From positions 1 through 17,491 of the forward strand of contig JANOIR010000327.1 of assembly GCA_031407765.1 (NCBI GenBank): a DNA stretch of 17,491 nt. The letters are read 5' to 3'. The stretch is from JBDSLU01 sp031407765 (GTDB lineage: Bacteria; Acidobacteriota; Vicinamibacteria; Vicinamibacterales; Vicinamibacteraceae). Below, piece by piece: positions 7,992 to 15,586 of the stretch. The notes under the pieces were generated by a model, which did no database searches, was not told the DNA's origin, and worked only from the letters and a program-made list of their open reading frames with translations. The translations under genes and the position numbers were made by a program. How positions within the stretch are numbered: the stretch's first letter is position 1; every line of letters starts with the position of its first letter.

Positions 7992-8000
7992 TGTTAAGAT
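7992..8000 (+). promoter_or_regulatory. Possible extended -10 element for the rightward operon
   Basis: TGT-TAAGAT at 7992-8000 fits an extended -10 pattern (TG, one base, then TAAGAT, which matches TATAAT at four of six positions). It sits at the end of the 195-base divergent gap between the HD-GYP and asparagine-synthetase-like genes. A transcript from here would begin near 8006-8008, on top of the second in-frame ATG (8008), implying a leaderless mRNA. No matching -35 box is seen, and the element overlaps the first ATG (7999). The rest of the gap shows no other clear signal. Confidence 0.25.
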
Positions 8001-9348
8001 GCCGCGGATGCCCTCCCACCGCTACGTCGAGCGGCTGGTCGACCTGCTCGATCCGTCGCTGAACCGCCTGCACGGCCTCGACCTGGACGAGGCGCGGCGC
8101 CGCGTCCTGTCCGGCGATCCGGCCGCGGTCCGGGCCATCGACGGGTCGTTCGCCATCGTCGTCAAGGACGGCATCACCATCCGCATGGCACGGTCGCTCG
8201 ATCGGCCGATGCGATACTTCCTGGCCAAGCGCCAGGAGGGGCCGGCGCTGTTCGTCGCCGATCGCATCGACACCCTGCACCGCGCCCTCGACGCCGAGGG
8301 CCTCGCCGGGCAGTTCCATCCGAGCTACACGCGGATGATCCCGGCGCATCACCTCGTCGAGATTCAGCTCGTCGGCTGTCCCGATCCAGATCCGGTCTAT
8401 ACGCGGTTCTTCACCCCCGAGCGCGGCACGCTGCCGCCCGACCTGGACGAGATCGGCCGTCGCTACGTCGGCGCCGCGTCGCTCGAAGTCCACAAGTGGC
8501 TGCGCCACGTCGAGCGCGAGACGCCGGGCGCGCCGATCGGCGTCTGCTTCTCCGGCGGCGTCGACAGCGGCTCGGTGTTCCTGCTGGTCTACCACGCGAT
8601 GATCGGGCTCGGCCTGTCGCCGTCGCGGCTCAAGGCGTTCGTGCTGGACGCCGGCGGGCCCGACGTGGCGCAGGCGCGTGCGTTCCTGCAGGCGGTCGGC
8701 CTCGAGTTGTTCCTCGAGGCGATCCCGGGCGATCCGGCGGGGCTCGATCTGGCGGAGACGCTGGCGGTGATCGAGGACTACAAGCCGCTCGACGTCGAGT
8801 GCGCGAGCGTCGGCCTGCAGTTGTGCCGCGGCATCCGCGCTCGCTATCCGGAGTGGCGGCACCTCGTGGACGGCGATGGCGGCGACGAGAACCTCAAGGA
8901 CTACCCGATCGAGGAGAACCCGGAGCTGACGATCCGCAGCGTCGTCGACAACGTGATGCTCTACCAGGAGGGCTGGGGCGTCGGCCGCATCAAGCACTCG
9001 CTGACCTACACCGGCGGCCTCTCGCGCAGCTACGTCCGGACCTACGCGCCGGCACGCCGGCACGGCTTCGACGGCTTCAGCCCGCTGGCGCAGCCTGGCG
9101 TCCTCGAGGTCGCGGAGGGCATTCCGTTCGGGGCGCTCACCAATTACGACGTGCCGACGCTCTACGCGCTCAAGGGCGACATCGTCCGGCGCGGTGTGCA
9201 GGCCGTCACCGGCTTCACGATGCCGGCGTTCCCGAAGCGGCGCTTCCAGCACGGTGCCATCGAGGCCGATGCGCTGCGCGCGCAGCTGGGCCCGACGGCA
9301 GGGGAGGCGGTCTACCGGCGCGGCTTCCTCGGCCTCTATGGTGTCTAG
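7999..9348 (+). CDS. Asparagine-synthetase-like ATP-dependent ligase
   Basis: A 449-residue member of the asparagine synthetase B superfamily, which activates a carboxylate with ATP and passes it to an amine. The synthetase half has the PP-loop SGGVDS (185-190) in GVCFSGGVDSGSVFLL and the second family motif LVDGDGGDEN (289-298), equivalent to 'SGDGADE'. The N-terminal half (about 40-125) looks like a worn-down class II glutamine amidotransferase: IDGSFAIVVKDG, then ARSLDRPMRYFLAKR and ALFVADRIDTLHRAL. No Cys follows the initiator Met, so glutamine hydrolysis is unlikely, as in beta-lactam synthetase and lasso-peptide cyclases. It is somewhat short for AsnB. Starts at 7999 and 8008 are both possible; neither has a clear ribosome-binding site. 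Its stop overlaps the next gene's GTG (TAGTG). The amine and acid partners are unknown; the context suggests a tailoring or ligation step. Confidence 0.82.
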   Translation: MPRMPSHRYVERLVDLLDPSLNRLHGLDLDEARRRVLSGDPAAVRAIDGSFAIVVKDGITIRMARSLDRPMRYFLAKRQEGPALFVADRIDTLHRALDAEGLAGQFHPSYTRMIPAHHLVEIQLVGCPDPDPVYTRFFTPERGTLPPDLDEIGRRYVGAASLEVHKWLRHVERETPGAPIGVCFSGGVDSGSVFLLVYHAMIGLGLSPSRLKAFVLDAGGPDVAQARAFLQAVGLELFLEAIPGDPAGLDLAETLAVIEDYKPLDVECASVGLQLCRGIRARYPEWRHLVDGDGGDENLKDYPIEENPELTIRSVVDNVMLYQEGWGVGRIKHSLTYTGGLSRSYVRTYAPARRHGFDGFSPLAQPGVLEVAEGIPFGALTNYDVPTLYALKGDIVRRGVQAVTGFTMPAFPKRRFQHGAIEADALRAQLGPTAGEAVYRRGFLGLYGV

Positions 9349-10469
9349 TGGCCTCGCCGCGTGATGGTGTGAGCGCGACCGCTGTCTACCCGATCGGCCG
9401 AGCGGCACGGGATCGGTTCGTGCTGGCGCGGCGCGGCCCGCGCCACGCCGTCGATCCGTGGGCGCCGCCGCGGGTCGTCGTCGATCCCGAGCCGGACGGG
9501 CGTGGCGGCGTCGTCGATGCGGCCACAGTGTTCCTCACCGGCCGCGAGTGTTCGTGGCGCTGCGTGATGTGCGACCTGTGGCGCCACACGATCGAGGGCG
9601 ACACGCCGCCCGGCGCGATCCCGCACCAGATCCATCTGGCGCTCACCCCACGCGGGGGCGGGGCCGCGGACGTTCGCGGACTCCGGCATCTCAAGCTGTA
9701 CAACGCCGGGAGCTTCTTCGATCCCCGGGCGGTGCCCCCGGCCGACGATCCGGCAATCGCGCGGGCGGTCGCGGCGATGGCGCGCGTCACGGTGGAATCG
9801 CATCCGCGCCTGGTCGGCGATCGCACGTGGCGGTTCCGCGATCGGCTGGCGGGCGAGCGGTGTGACGGCCAGCGCGACGGCCAAGGCGGCCCGTCGCTCG
9901 AGGTCGCGATGGGGCTGGAGACCGCGCACCCGGACGCCCTCGTGCGCCTGAACAAGGGCTGTCGCGTCGATGAGTTCGTTGCCGCGGCGGGGGCGCTCGC
10001 CGCGCACGGCGTCGGCCTGCGCGTCTTCCTGCTGGTGCACCCGCCGTTCGTGCCGCTCGCCGAGCGGACACGGTGGCTGCTGCGATCGATCGACGTGGCG
10101 ATCGACGCTGGCGCGTCCCTGATCGCCCTGATCCCGACCCGCGGCGATCCTCCAGATGTCGAGGGTGGGGGCGCGATGGCGGCGCTCGCCGCGCACGGCG
10201 ACTTCGTGCCGCCGTCGATCGGCGATCTCGAGGACGCCGTGATGCAGGCCCTGCGGCACGCTGCGGGCCGCGCGCGTGTGATCGTCGACCTCTGGGATCT
10301 CGCGGCGTTCGCGCCCTGCGCCGCCTGCTTCGAGGCGCGGCGGACGCGGCTGCTGCGCCTGAACCTCGGTCAGCGCGTCCACCCGGGTGACGCCGGTCTC
10401 GATGCCGCGCGCTGCGCGTCGTGCGGGGTCGCGCCGGGCGCTCCCCCCGGCGGCTCGACCGCCGCATGA
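9348..10469 (+). CDS. Radical SAM protein resembling archaeosine synthase RaSEA
   Basis: A 373-residue radical SAM enzyme. The 4Fe-4S motif is C68-x3-C72-x2-C75, in GRECSWRCVMCDLW. Further segments resemble the RaSEA/Elp3-like branch: RHLKLYNAGSFFD, then VTVESHPRL, then GLETAHPDALVRLNKGCRVD and LRVFLLVHPPFVPLAE. The C-terminus holds two CxxC pairs, C324/C327 (APCAACF) and C356/C359 (ARCASCG), which may bind a second iron-sulfur cluster or zinc. Start GTG 9348 shares a base with the upstream stop (TAGTG); GTG 9369 is an alternative. The end overlaps the next ATG as ATGA, so three genes are probably translationally coupled. RaSEA rearranges a modified deazaguanine on archaeal tRNA. Here there are no visible queuosine-pathway neighbours, so a different substrate is likely. 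Confidence 0.82.
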   Translation: MASPRDGVSATAVYPIGRAARDRFVLARRGPRHAVDPWAPPRVVVDPEPDGRGGVVDAATVFLTGRECSWRCVMCDLWRHTIEGDTPPGAIPHQIHLALTPRGGGAADVRGLRHLKLYNAGSFFDPRAVPPADDPAIARAVAAMARVTVESHPRLVGDRTWRFRDRLAGERCDGQRDGQGGPSLEVAMGLETAHPDALVRLNKGCRVDEFVAAAGALAAHGVGLRVFLLVHPPFVPLAERTRWLLRSIDVAIDAGASLIALIPTRGDPPDVEGGGAMAALAAHGDFVPPSIGDLEDAVMQALRHAAGRARVIVDLWDLAAFAPCAACFEARRTRLLRLNLGQRVHPGDAGLDAARCASCGVAPGAPPGGSTAA

Positions 10470-12061
10470 CCGCGATGCCGCGCCACGCCATCGACACCGA
10501 CGTCGCCATCATCGGGTCCGGCTTCGCCGGTGCGCTGACGGCGCTCATCCTGCGGCGCCAGGGCCGATCCGTCGCGCTGCTCGAGCACGGTCGGCATCCG
10601 CGCTTCGCGATCGGCGAGTCGACCACGCCGATCACCAACCTGGTGCTCGAAGAACTGGCCGATCGCTGGGATCTGCCGCGCCTGCGGCCGTTCTCGAAAT
10701 GGGGGACGTGGCGTGCCACGTATCCCGAGGTCGCCTGCGGCCTGAAACGCGGCTTCACTTTCTTCCGCCATGATCTCGGGCGCCGCTTCGTCGACGACGC
10801 GTCGCACGCGCGGCAGCTGCTGGTCGCGGCGAGCCCGAACGACGCCATCGCGGACACCCACTGGTACCGCCCCGACTTCGACCACTGGCTGGTGCGCGAA
10901 GCCGTCACCGAAGGGGCCTACTACCTCGACGAGCTGGCGCTCCTGCAGATTCGCTTCGAGGGGGACGGCGTCGTGCTCGAAGGAGATCGCCACGATCGCG
11001 CCGTGGACGTGCGGGCGCGGTTCGTGATCGACGCGAGCGGGCCGCGCGGCTTCCTCGTCGATCGGCTTGGCCTTGCCCAGGCCGCGACGCGGTGGCTGCC
11101 CGGCACGCAGGGCCTCTACGGCCACTTCACCGGTGTGCAGCGCTGGGACGCGGCCAACGCCGAGGACGCGACGCCGCCGTATCCCGTCGACGATGCGGCC
11201 GTGCACCACGTCTTTCCGGGCGGCTGGATCTGGATCCTGCGCTTCACCAACGGCATCACGAGCGCCGGCGCGGCGGTCACCGATCGGCTCGCCGCCGAGC
11301 TGCGGTTGAGCGACGGCGCGCCGGCCTGGACGCGGCTGCTGCAGCATCTGCCGTCGGTCCAGGAGCAGTTCGCCAACGCCTACCCGACGTTTCCGCTGAT
11401 CTACGCGCCGCGCGTCGCCTGCCGCGTCAGGCAGGTGGTCGGCCCGAACTGGGCGCTGCTGCCGTCCGCGGCGGGGGTGATCGATCCGCTGCTCTCGACC
11501 GGGTTTCCGCTCACGCTGCTCGGCATCCAGCGCCTGACCGAGGCGCTTGCCGGCGACCGGTCCGGGCTCGACGACTACGAGCGGCAGACGCAGGCCGAGC
11601 TCGACGCGACCGAGCAGCTCGTCGCCGCGCTTTACGCTTCGATGGCCGACTTCGAGCTGTTCAAGCGGCTGACGCTCCTCTACTTCGCCGCCGCCAGCTA
11701 CTCCGAGGCGGTGCGCCGGCTCGGGCATCCGGAGCGGGCGCCCGGCTTCCTGCTGCGCGGCGATCCGCGCTTCGGGCCGGGGATGCGGCGCGTCATCGAT
11801 GGCGTGCTGACGATCCCCGACGCCTCCGGCGATCCGCGGGCCGCGCGCCAGCGGCTGTTGGCCGACATCGATCGCGTCGTCGAGCCCTACGACACCGCCG
11901 GCCTGCTCGATCGCGGCCGCCGCGATTGGTACCCGGTGCTCGCCTCCGACCTGCGGGCCGGGGCGTCCAAGCTTGGAGCGGAGCCGGCGGAGATTCGCAC
12001 GTTGCTCGCGCGCAGCGGGTTCGCCACAGCGGCCGACGATGCCGTCGCCCACGGCGGCTAG
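10466..12061 (+). CDS. FAD-dependent oxidoreductase, tryptophan-halogenase-like
   Basis: A 531-residue flavoprotein. The N-terminal dinucleotide-binding fold is plain: DVAIIGSGFAGALTALIL, with G17-x-G19-x-x-G22, then VALLEHG ending the second strand. RFAIGESTTPITN (46-58) matches the 'GE(A/S)TxP' signature shared by flavin-dependent halogenases. FVIDASGPRGFL is the second FAD-contact motif. GGWIWILRF (252-260) stands where halogenases have WxWxIP, but here the proline is replaced and the motif reads W254-I-W256-I-L. LKRGFTFF, with K94, may hold the equivalent of the halogenase active-site lysine. Length fits the halogenase family (about 500-540). It could halogenate or hydroxylate an aromatic or peptide-bound substrate, or be a halogenase-related monooxygenase. 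The ATGA overlap with the radical SAM gene supports a shared pathway. No flavin reductase gene is nearby. Confidence 0.83.
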   Translation: MTAMPRHAIDTDVAIIGSGFAGALTALILRRQGRSVALLEHGRHPRFAIGESTTPITNLVLEELADRWDLPRLRPFSKWGTWRATYPEVACGLKRGFTFFRHDLGRRFVDDASHARQLLVAASPNDAIADTHWYRPDFDHWLVREAVTEGAYYLDELALLQIRFEGDGVVLEGDRHDRAVDVRARFVIDASGPRGFLVDRLGLAQAATRWLPGTQGLYGHFTGVQRWDAANAEDATPPYPVDDAAVHHVFPGGWIWILRFTNGITSAGAAVTDRLAAELRLSDGAPAWTRLLQHLPSVQEQFANAYPTFPLIYAPRVACRVRQVVGPNWALLPSAAGVIDPLLSTGFPLTLLGIQRLTEALAGDRSGLDDYERQTQAELDATEQLVAALYASMADFELFKRLTLLYFAAASYSEAVRRLGHPERAPGFLLRGDPRFGPGMRRVIDGVLTIPDASGDPRAARQRLLADIDRVVEPYDTAGLLDRGRRDWYPVLASDLRAGASKLGAEPAEIRTLLARSGFATAADDAVAHGG

Positions 12062-12076
12062 TGACTCGGGACACTG

Positions 12077-15000
12077 GTGTACTCTGGGGTGTTCGTGTCG
12101 AAGCTCCGCCTACCGGCCGTCGGCCTCGCGCTCGCGGCGTCCCTCGCGGTCTCGTCCTGCTCGTCCTGCCGCCGTCCGGCGGACGTGCCGGAGGCCACGT
12201 ACCGCGAGGCGGTGACGGCCTTCTACACGGCGCTGGCCGCGCTCGAGACCAGCCAGGAGCCGCTGGCGCGCGAGAAGATCGATCGCGTGATCGCGCTCGT
12301 CCCGCAGGAACCGGCGGGGTGGGCCAATCTCGGTCTGCTGCTGCTGCGCCAGCAGGAGATCGGGCCGGCGAAGGAGCGTCTCGCCAAGGCCGCCGAGCTC
12401 GCGCCGCAGAGCGCGGCCATCGCCCGGCTGCTCGCGATCGCCGAGAGCCGCGCCGGCAACTCCGCCGAGTCGATCCGCCACTGGCGCCGGTCGCTCGAGC
12501 TGGAGCCGGCGAACACCAAGGCGGCCTACGCCCTGGCGCAGGAAGTCGAGCGGCAGGGGACGCCAGACAGCGACGCCGAGGCGCAGCGCGTCCTCGAGAC
12601 GCTGCTGGGCACGGTCGACAACCTGCCGGCCCGGCTCGACGCGATCCGTCTCGCTGGGAAACGTGGTGACGCCGCCGCGGTGAACAAGGGGCTGGACGCG
12701 TTGGCGCCGCTCGCGCCGACATGGCCAGAGCCGGCGCAGGCGCAGCTCGAGACGCTCCGGCAGGCCGCGGCGACCAGCCCGCGCGCGGCGGCGACCCGGG
12801 TCCTGTTCCTGAAGAACGTGCTGGTGCGGGAGCCGGCCTACCGGCGCGCGCTCGCTCAGATCTCGACGCCGCTCGACGCGGTCGGCGAGCCGATCGAACA
12901 GTTCCTCGTCCTGCCCAACCCGAAGCCGGGCGCCGCAGCGCCGGACACCGGGCTGACATTCTCAGGTCCACCCAAAGTCGTGCCGCGTCCCGACATGACC
13001 TGGGTGGGCAGCTTCATCGCCGGCGCCGATGCCGAGCCGGTCGTGATTGCCGGCGGGAAGGCGGGCCTCTTCATCGACGGGCGCGCCGTCACCGCGCTCG
13101 GCCCGATGGCGGTCGCGCCCGGCGGCGACGCGGTTCTCGCCGCCGACCTGAACTACGACTTCCGCACTGACCTCGTCGTCGCTTCGCCGACCGGCATCGC
13201 GTTCCTCCGCCAGGGCGGCGACGGGAGCTTCGCCAACGTGACGCGCGAGACGGCGCTGCCGGCGGCCGTCACGCGGGCGCCTGCCCACGCCGTGTGGGCC
13301 GCAGACGCCGATACCGACGGTGACCTCGACGTCGTGCTGGCGCCGGTCAGCGGCGCACCGATGCTCCTGCGCAACAACGGCGACGGGACCTTCGCCGCCC
13401 AGACGCCATTCGCGGGCGTCTCTGGCGTGCGTGACTTCGTCTGGGCCGACCTGGACGGTGAAGGCGTGCCCGATGCCGCCTTCCTGGACCAGCACCAAGG
13501 GGCTGTGACGGTCTACTTGAACCTCCGCGGCGGCGCGTTCCGCCGCGAGCCGGTGCGCGCGCAGGCACGCGCCATCGCCGCCGTCGAGCTGAACGGCGAC
13601 TCGACATTCGACCTGGCGGCGCTGAGCATCGTGGGCGCGATCGTCGGGTGGTCACGCGAGACGAACGGCACATGGCGGCAGATCGATCTGCTACCGTCGC
13701 CGACGCCGGACCGGCCGGTCTATCCGCCGGCAGCCAACATTGTGGCGGCCGATCTCGACAACAACGGGGCGGTCGATCTGGTCGTGCCGCGGGGCGATGG
13801 CGCCGAGGTGGCGCTCAGTAACGGGGCCGGACGGTTCCAGCTGGCCGACGCGCCGATCGGCGCCGACGTCCGCGCCGCCGCGGACCTGAACGCCGACGGC
13901 CGGCTCGAGCTGATCGCGATCGCCGGCGGACAGCCGGTGGTGCTGAACAGCAAGGGCACCCGCGACTACGGCTGGCAGGCCGTGCGGCCGAAGGCGGCCA
14001 CCGCGACCGGCGATCAACGGATCAACTCATTCGGCATCGGCGGATCGATCGAGGTCCGCACCGGCCTGCACCTGCAGCGCGTGCCGATCGACGCGCCGAT
14101 CGTCCACGTCGGCCTGGGCACGGCGTCGACCTCCGAGGTAATCCGCATCGAGTGGCCGAACGGCGTGCTGCAGTCGGAGTTCGACCGGCCGGCCAAGACG
14201 ACGATCGCGGCCAGCCAGCGACTCAAGGGATCGTGCCCGTGGCTGTTCGCCTGGAACGGCCGCGAGATGGCGTTCGTGACCGACCTGATCTGGCGCTCGC
14301 CGCTCGGTCTGCGCATCAACGCCCAGGCCACCGCCGACGTGCTGACCACCGAGGACTGGGTCAAGGTCCGCGGCGATCAACTCGCGGCCCGTGACGGTGC
14401 CTACGATCTGCGCATCACCGCCGAGTTGTGGGAAACGCACTTCTTCGACCTGGTGTCGCTGATGACCGTCGACCATCCGGCCGGCACCGAGGTCTGGGTT
14501 GACGAGCGCTTCACGATCCCGACCCCGACACTGGTGCCGATCGTCACCGGGCCGGTGCAGGCTCTCGCCGCGGCGCGCGACGATCGCGGCCAGGACGTCG
14601 CCGCGCTTCTCGCCACGCAGGACGATCGCCATGCCGACTTCGCCGGCCGCGGCCCCTGGCAGGGGGTGACGCGGCCGCACGCCATCGAGCTGACGTTGCC
14701 GGAGACGGCGCCGCGCAGCGGTCCGCTGTGGCTGGTCGCGCGCGGCTGGGTCCACCCGACCGACAGTTCGGTCAACGTGGCGATGGGGCAGGGCAAGCAC
14801 ACGCCGCCGCAGGGGCTGGCGCTCGAAGCGGCGACCGGCGACGGCCCGTTCCGTATGGTGCAGGCCGGCCTCGGCTTTCCGTCCGGCAAGGACAAAACGG
14901 TGCTGCTCGATCTCGCCGGCGCGTTTCCGCCCGGCGGCAGCGGCCAGCGTCGGCTGCGGCTCTCGACGAACCTCGAGATCTTCTGGGATCGGATCGGCTG

Positions 15001-15586
15001 GGCGGTCGGCCGGCCGGACGTGACGATCGCGCCGCGACGGCTGCCGACGCTCTCGGCCGACCTGCGCTACCGCGGCTACAACGAAGTGAGCCAGTCGGCG
15101 CCCAGCTCGCCCGAGCGCCCGGGCTACGTGCTGGCCGGCACCGCGCCGCGCTGGCGCGATCTCGAGGGCTATCACACGCGCTTCGGCGACGTGCGCGAGC
15201 TGCTGGCCGGCGTCGACGACCGCTACGTGATCATGAACGCCGGCGACGAGATCGCCCTGCGCATCGGCGAGGCGCCGCCGCCGGCCGCCGGTATGGTCCG
15301 CGACTTCATCCTGGTCGGCGACGGCTGGGTGAAGGACGGGGACTTCAACACCACGTTCTCGCGCACCGTGCTGCCGCTGCCGACGCACGCCAGCGGCCGC
15401 TACACGACGCCGCCGCGGACGCTGGAGGACGATCCCGTCTACCAGCGGCACCGGGCCGACTTCGAGACCTACCACACCCGCTACGTGGCGCCGGATCGCC
15501 TGGTTCGTGCTCTCGGCCGTGTTGACCCGGCGACGGCCCGATCGACCACTCCGCGACCGACGACACCCCAATCGAAGACCCCATGA
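12077..15586 (+). CDS. Lipoprotein with TPR, FG-GAP/VCBS repeats and UnbV-like domain
   Basis: A 1169-residue protein. The N-terminus is a lipoprotein signal: basic SKLRLP, hydrophobic AVGLALAASLA, and lipobox V25-S-S-C28. Residues about 60-165 form TPR units (WANLGLLLLRQQEIGPAKER, then SAESIRHWRRSLELEPAN). Residues about 310-640 hold FG-GAP/VCBS repeats with calcium-type loops, such as DADTDGDLDVV, DLDNNGAVDLV and DLNADGRLEL, implying a beta-propeller. Residues about 645-700 resemble the ASPIC/UnbV domain (INSFGIGGSIEVRTG, VGLGTAS, IRIEWPNG). A further 450 residues or so follow, beginning GSCPWLFAWNG, that I cannot assign. The start may be GTG 12077, 12089 or 12095; 12095 gives the most compact signal (MSKLRL) with GGGG upstream. 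The product is probably membrane-anchored on the outer side. UnbV is named from enediyne gene clusters, where its role is unclear. The gene is 15 bases after the halogenase-like gene and overlaps the next gene by ATGA. Confidence 0.83.
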   Translation: MYSGVFVSKLRLPAVGLALAASLAVSSCSSCRRPADVPEATYREAVTAFYTALAALETSQEPLAREKIDRVIALVPQEPAGWANLGLLLLRQQEIGPAKERLAKAAELAPQSAAIARLLAIAESRAGNSAESIRHWRRSLELEPANTKAAYALAQEVERQGTPDSDAEAQRVLETLLGTVDNLPARLDAIRLAGKRGDAAAVNKGLDALAPLAPTWPEPAQAQLETLRQAAATSPRAAATRVLFLKNVLVREPAYRRALAQISTPLDAVGEPIEQFLVLPNPKPGAAAPDTGLTFSGPPKVVPRPDMTWVGSFIAGADAEPVVIAGGKAGLFIDGRAVTALGPMAVAPGGDAVLAADLNYDFRTDLVVASPTGIAFLRQGGDGSFANVTRETALPAAVTRAPAHAVWAADADTDGDLDVVLAPVSGAPMLLRNNGDGTFAAQTPFAGVSGVRDFVWADLDGEGVPDAAFLDQHQGAVTVYLNLRGGAFRREPVRAQARAIAAVELNGDSTFDLAALSIVGAIVGWSRETNGTWRQIDLLPSPTPDRPVYPPAANIVAADLDNNGAVDLVVPRGDGAEVALSNGAGRFQLADAPIGADVRAAADLNADGRLELIAIAGGQPVVLNSKGTRDYGWQAVRPKAATATGDQRINSFGIGGSIEVRTGLHLQRVPIDAPIVHVGLGTASTSEVIRIEWPNGVLQSEFDRPAKTTIAASQRLKGSCPWLFAWNGREMAFVTDLIWRSPLGLRINAQATADVLTTEDWVKVRGDQLAARDGAYDLRITAELWETHFFDLVSLMTVDHPAGTEVWVDERFTIPTPTLVPIVTGPVQALAAARDDRGQDVAALLATQDDRHADFAGRGPWQGVTRPHAIELTLPETAPRSGPLWLVARGWVHPTDSSVNVAMGQGKHTPPQGLALEAATGDGPFRMVQAGLGFPSGKDKTVLLDLAGAFPPGGSGQRRLRLSTNLEIFWDRIGWAVGRPDVTIAPRRLPTLSADLRYRGYNEVSQSAPSSPERPGYVLAGTAPRWRDLEGYHTRFGDVRELLAGVDDRYVIMNAGDEIALRIGEAPPPAAGMVRDFILVGDGWVKDGDFNTTFSRTVLPLPTHASGRYTTPPRTLEDDPVYQRHRADFETYHTRYVAPDRLVRALGRVDPATARSTTPRPTTPQSKTP

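Noticed and set aside
6361..7998. The asparagine-synthetase reading frame stays open upstream to 6361, suggesting a protein of about 995 residues.
   Set aside because: This part overlaps the HD-GYP gene on the other strand, where the motifs are unmistakable, and the upstream translation has no recognisable domain. The open frame is a GC-rich artefact.
7831..7998. An in-frame ATG at 7831 could give a Cys-containing N-terminal extension or a RiPP-like precursor segment ahead of the ligase.
   Set aside because: No ribosome-binding site, no leader/core pattern, no stop separating it from the ligase, and Pro rather than Cys at position 2. It occupies the divergent promoter gap.
7999..10469. A GAT-QueC plus RaSEA type archaeosine pathway.
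   Set aside because: The PP-loop protein has asparagine-synthetase motifs (DGDGGDEN) and shows no QueC-type zinc cysteines; no other deazapurine genes are present.
14027..15571. Long minus-strand open frame opposite the UnbV lipoprotein gene.
   Set aside because: Low-complexity Arg/Gly/Ala/Val translation typical of GC-rich shadow frames; the plus-strand protein is well supported.
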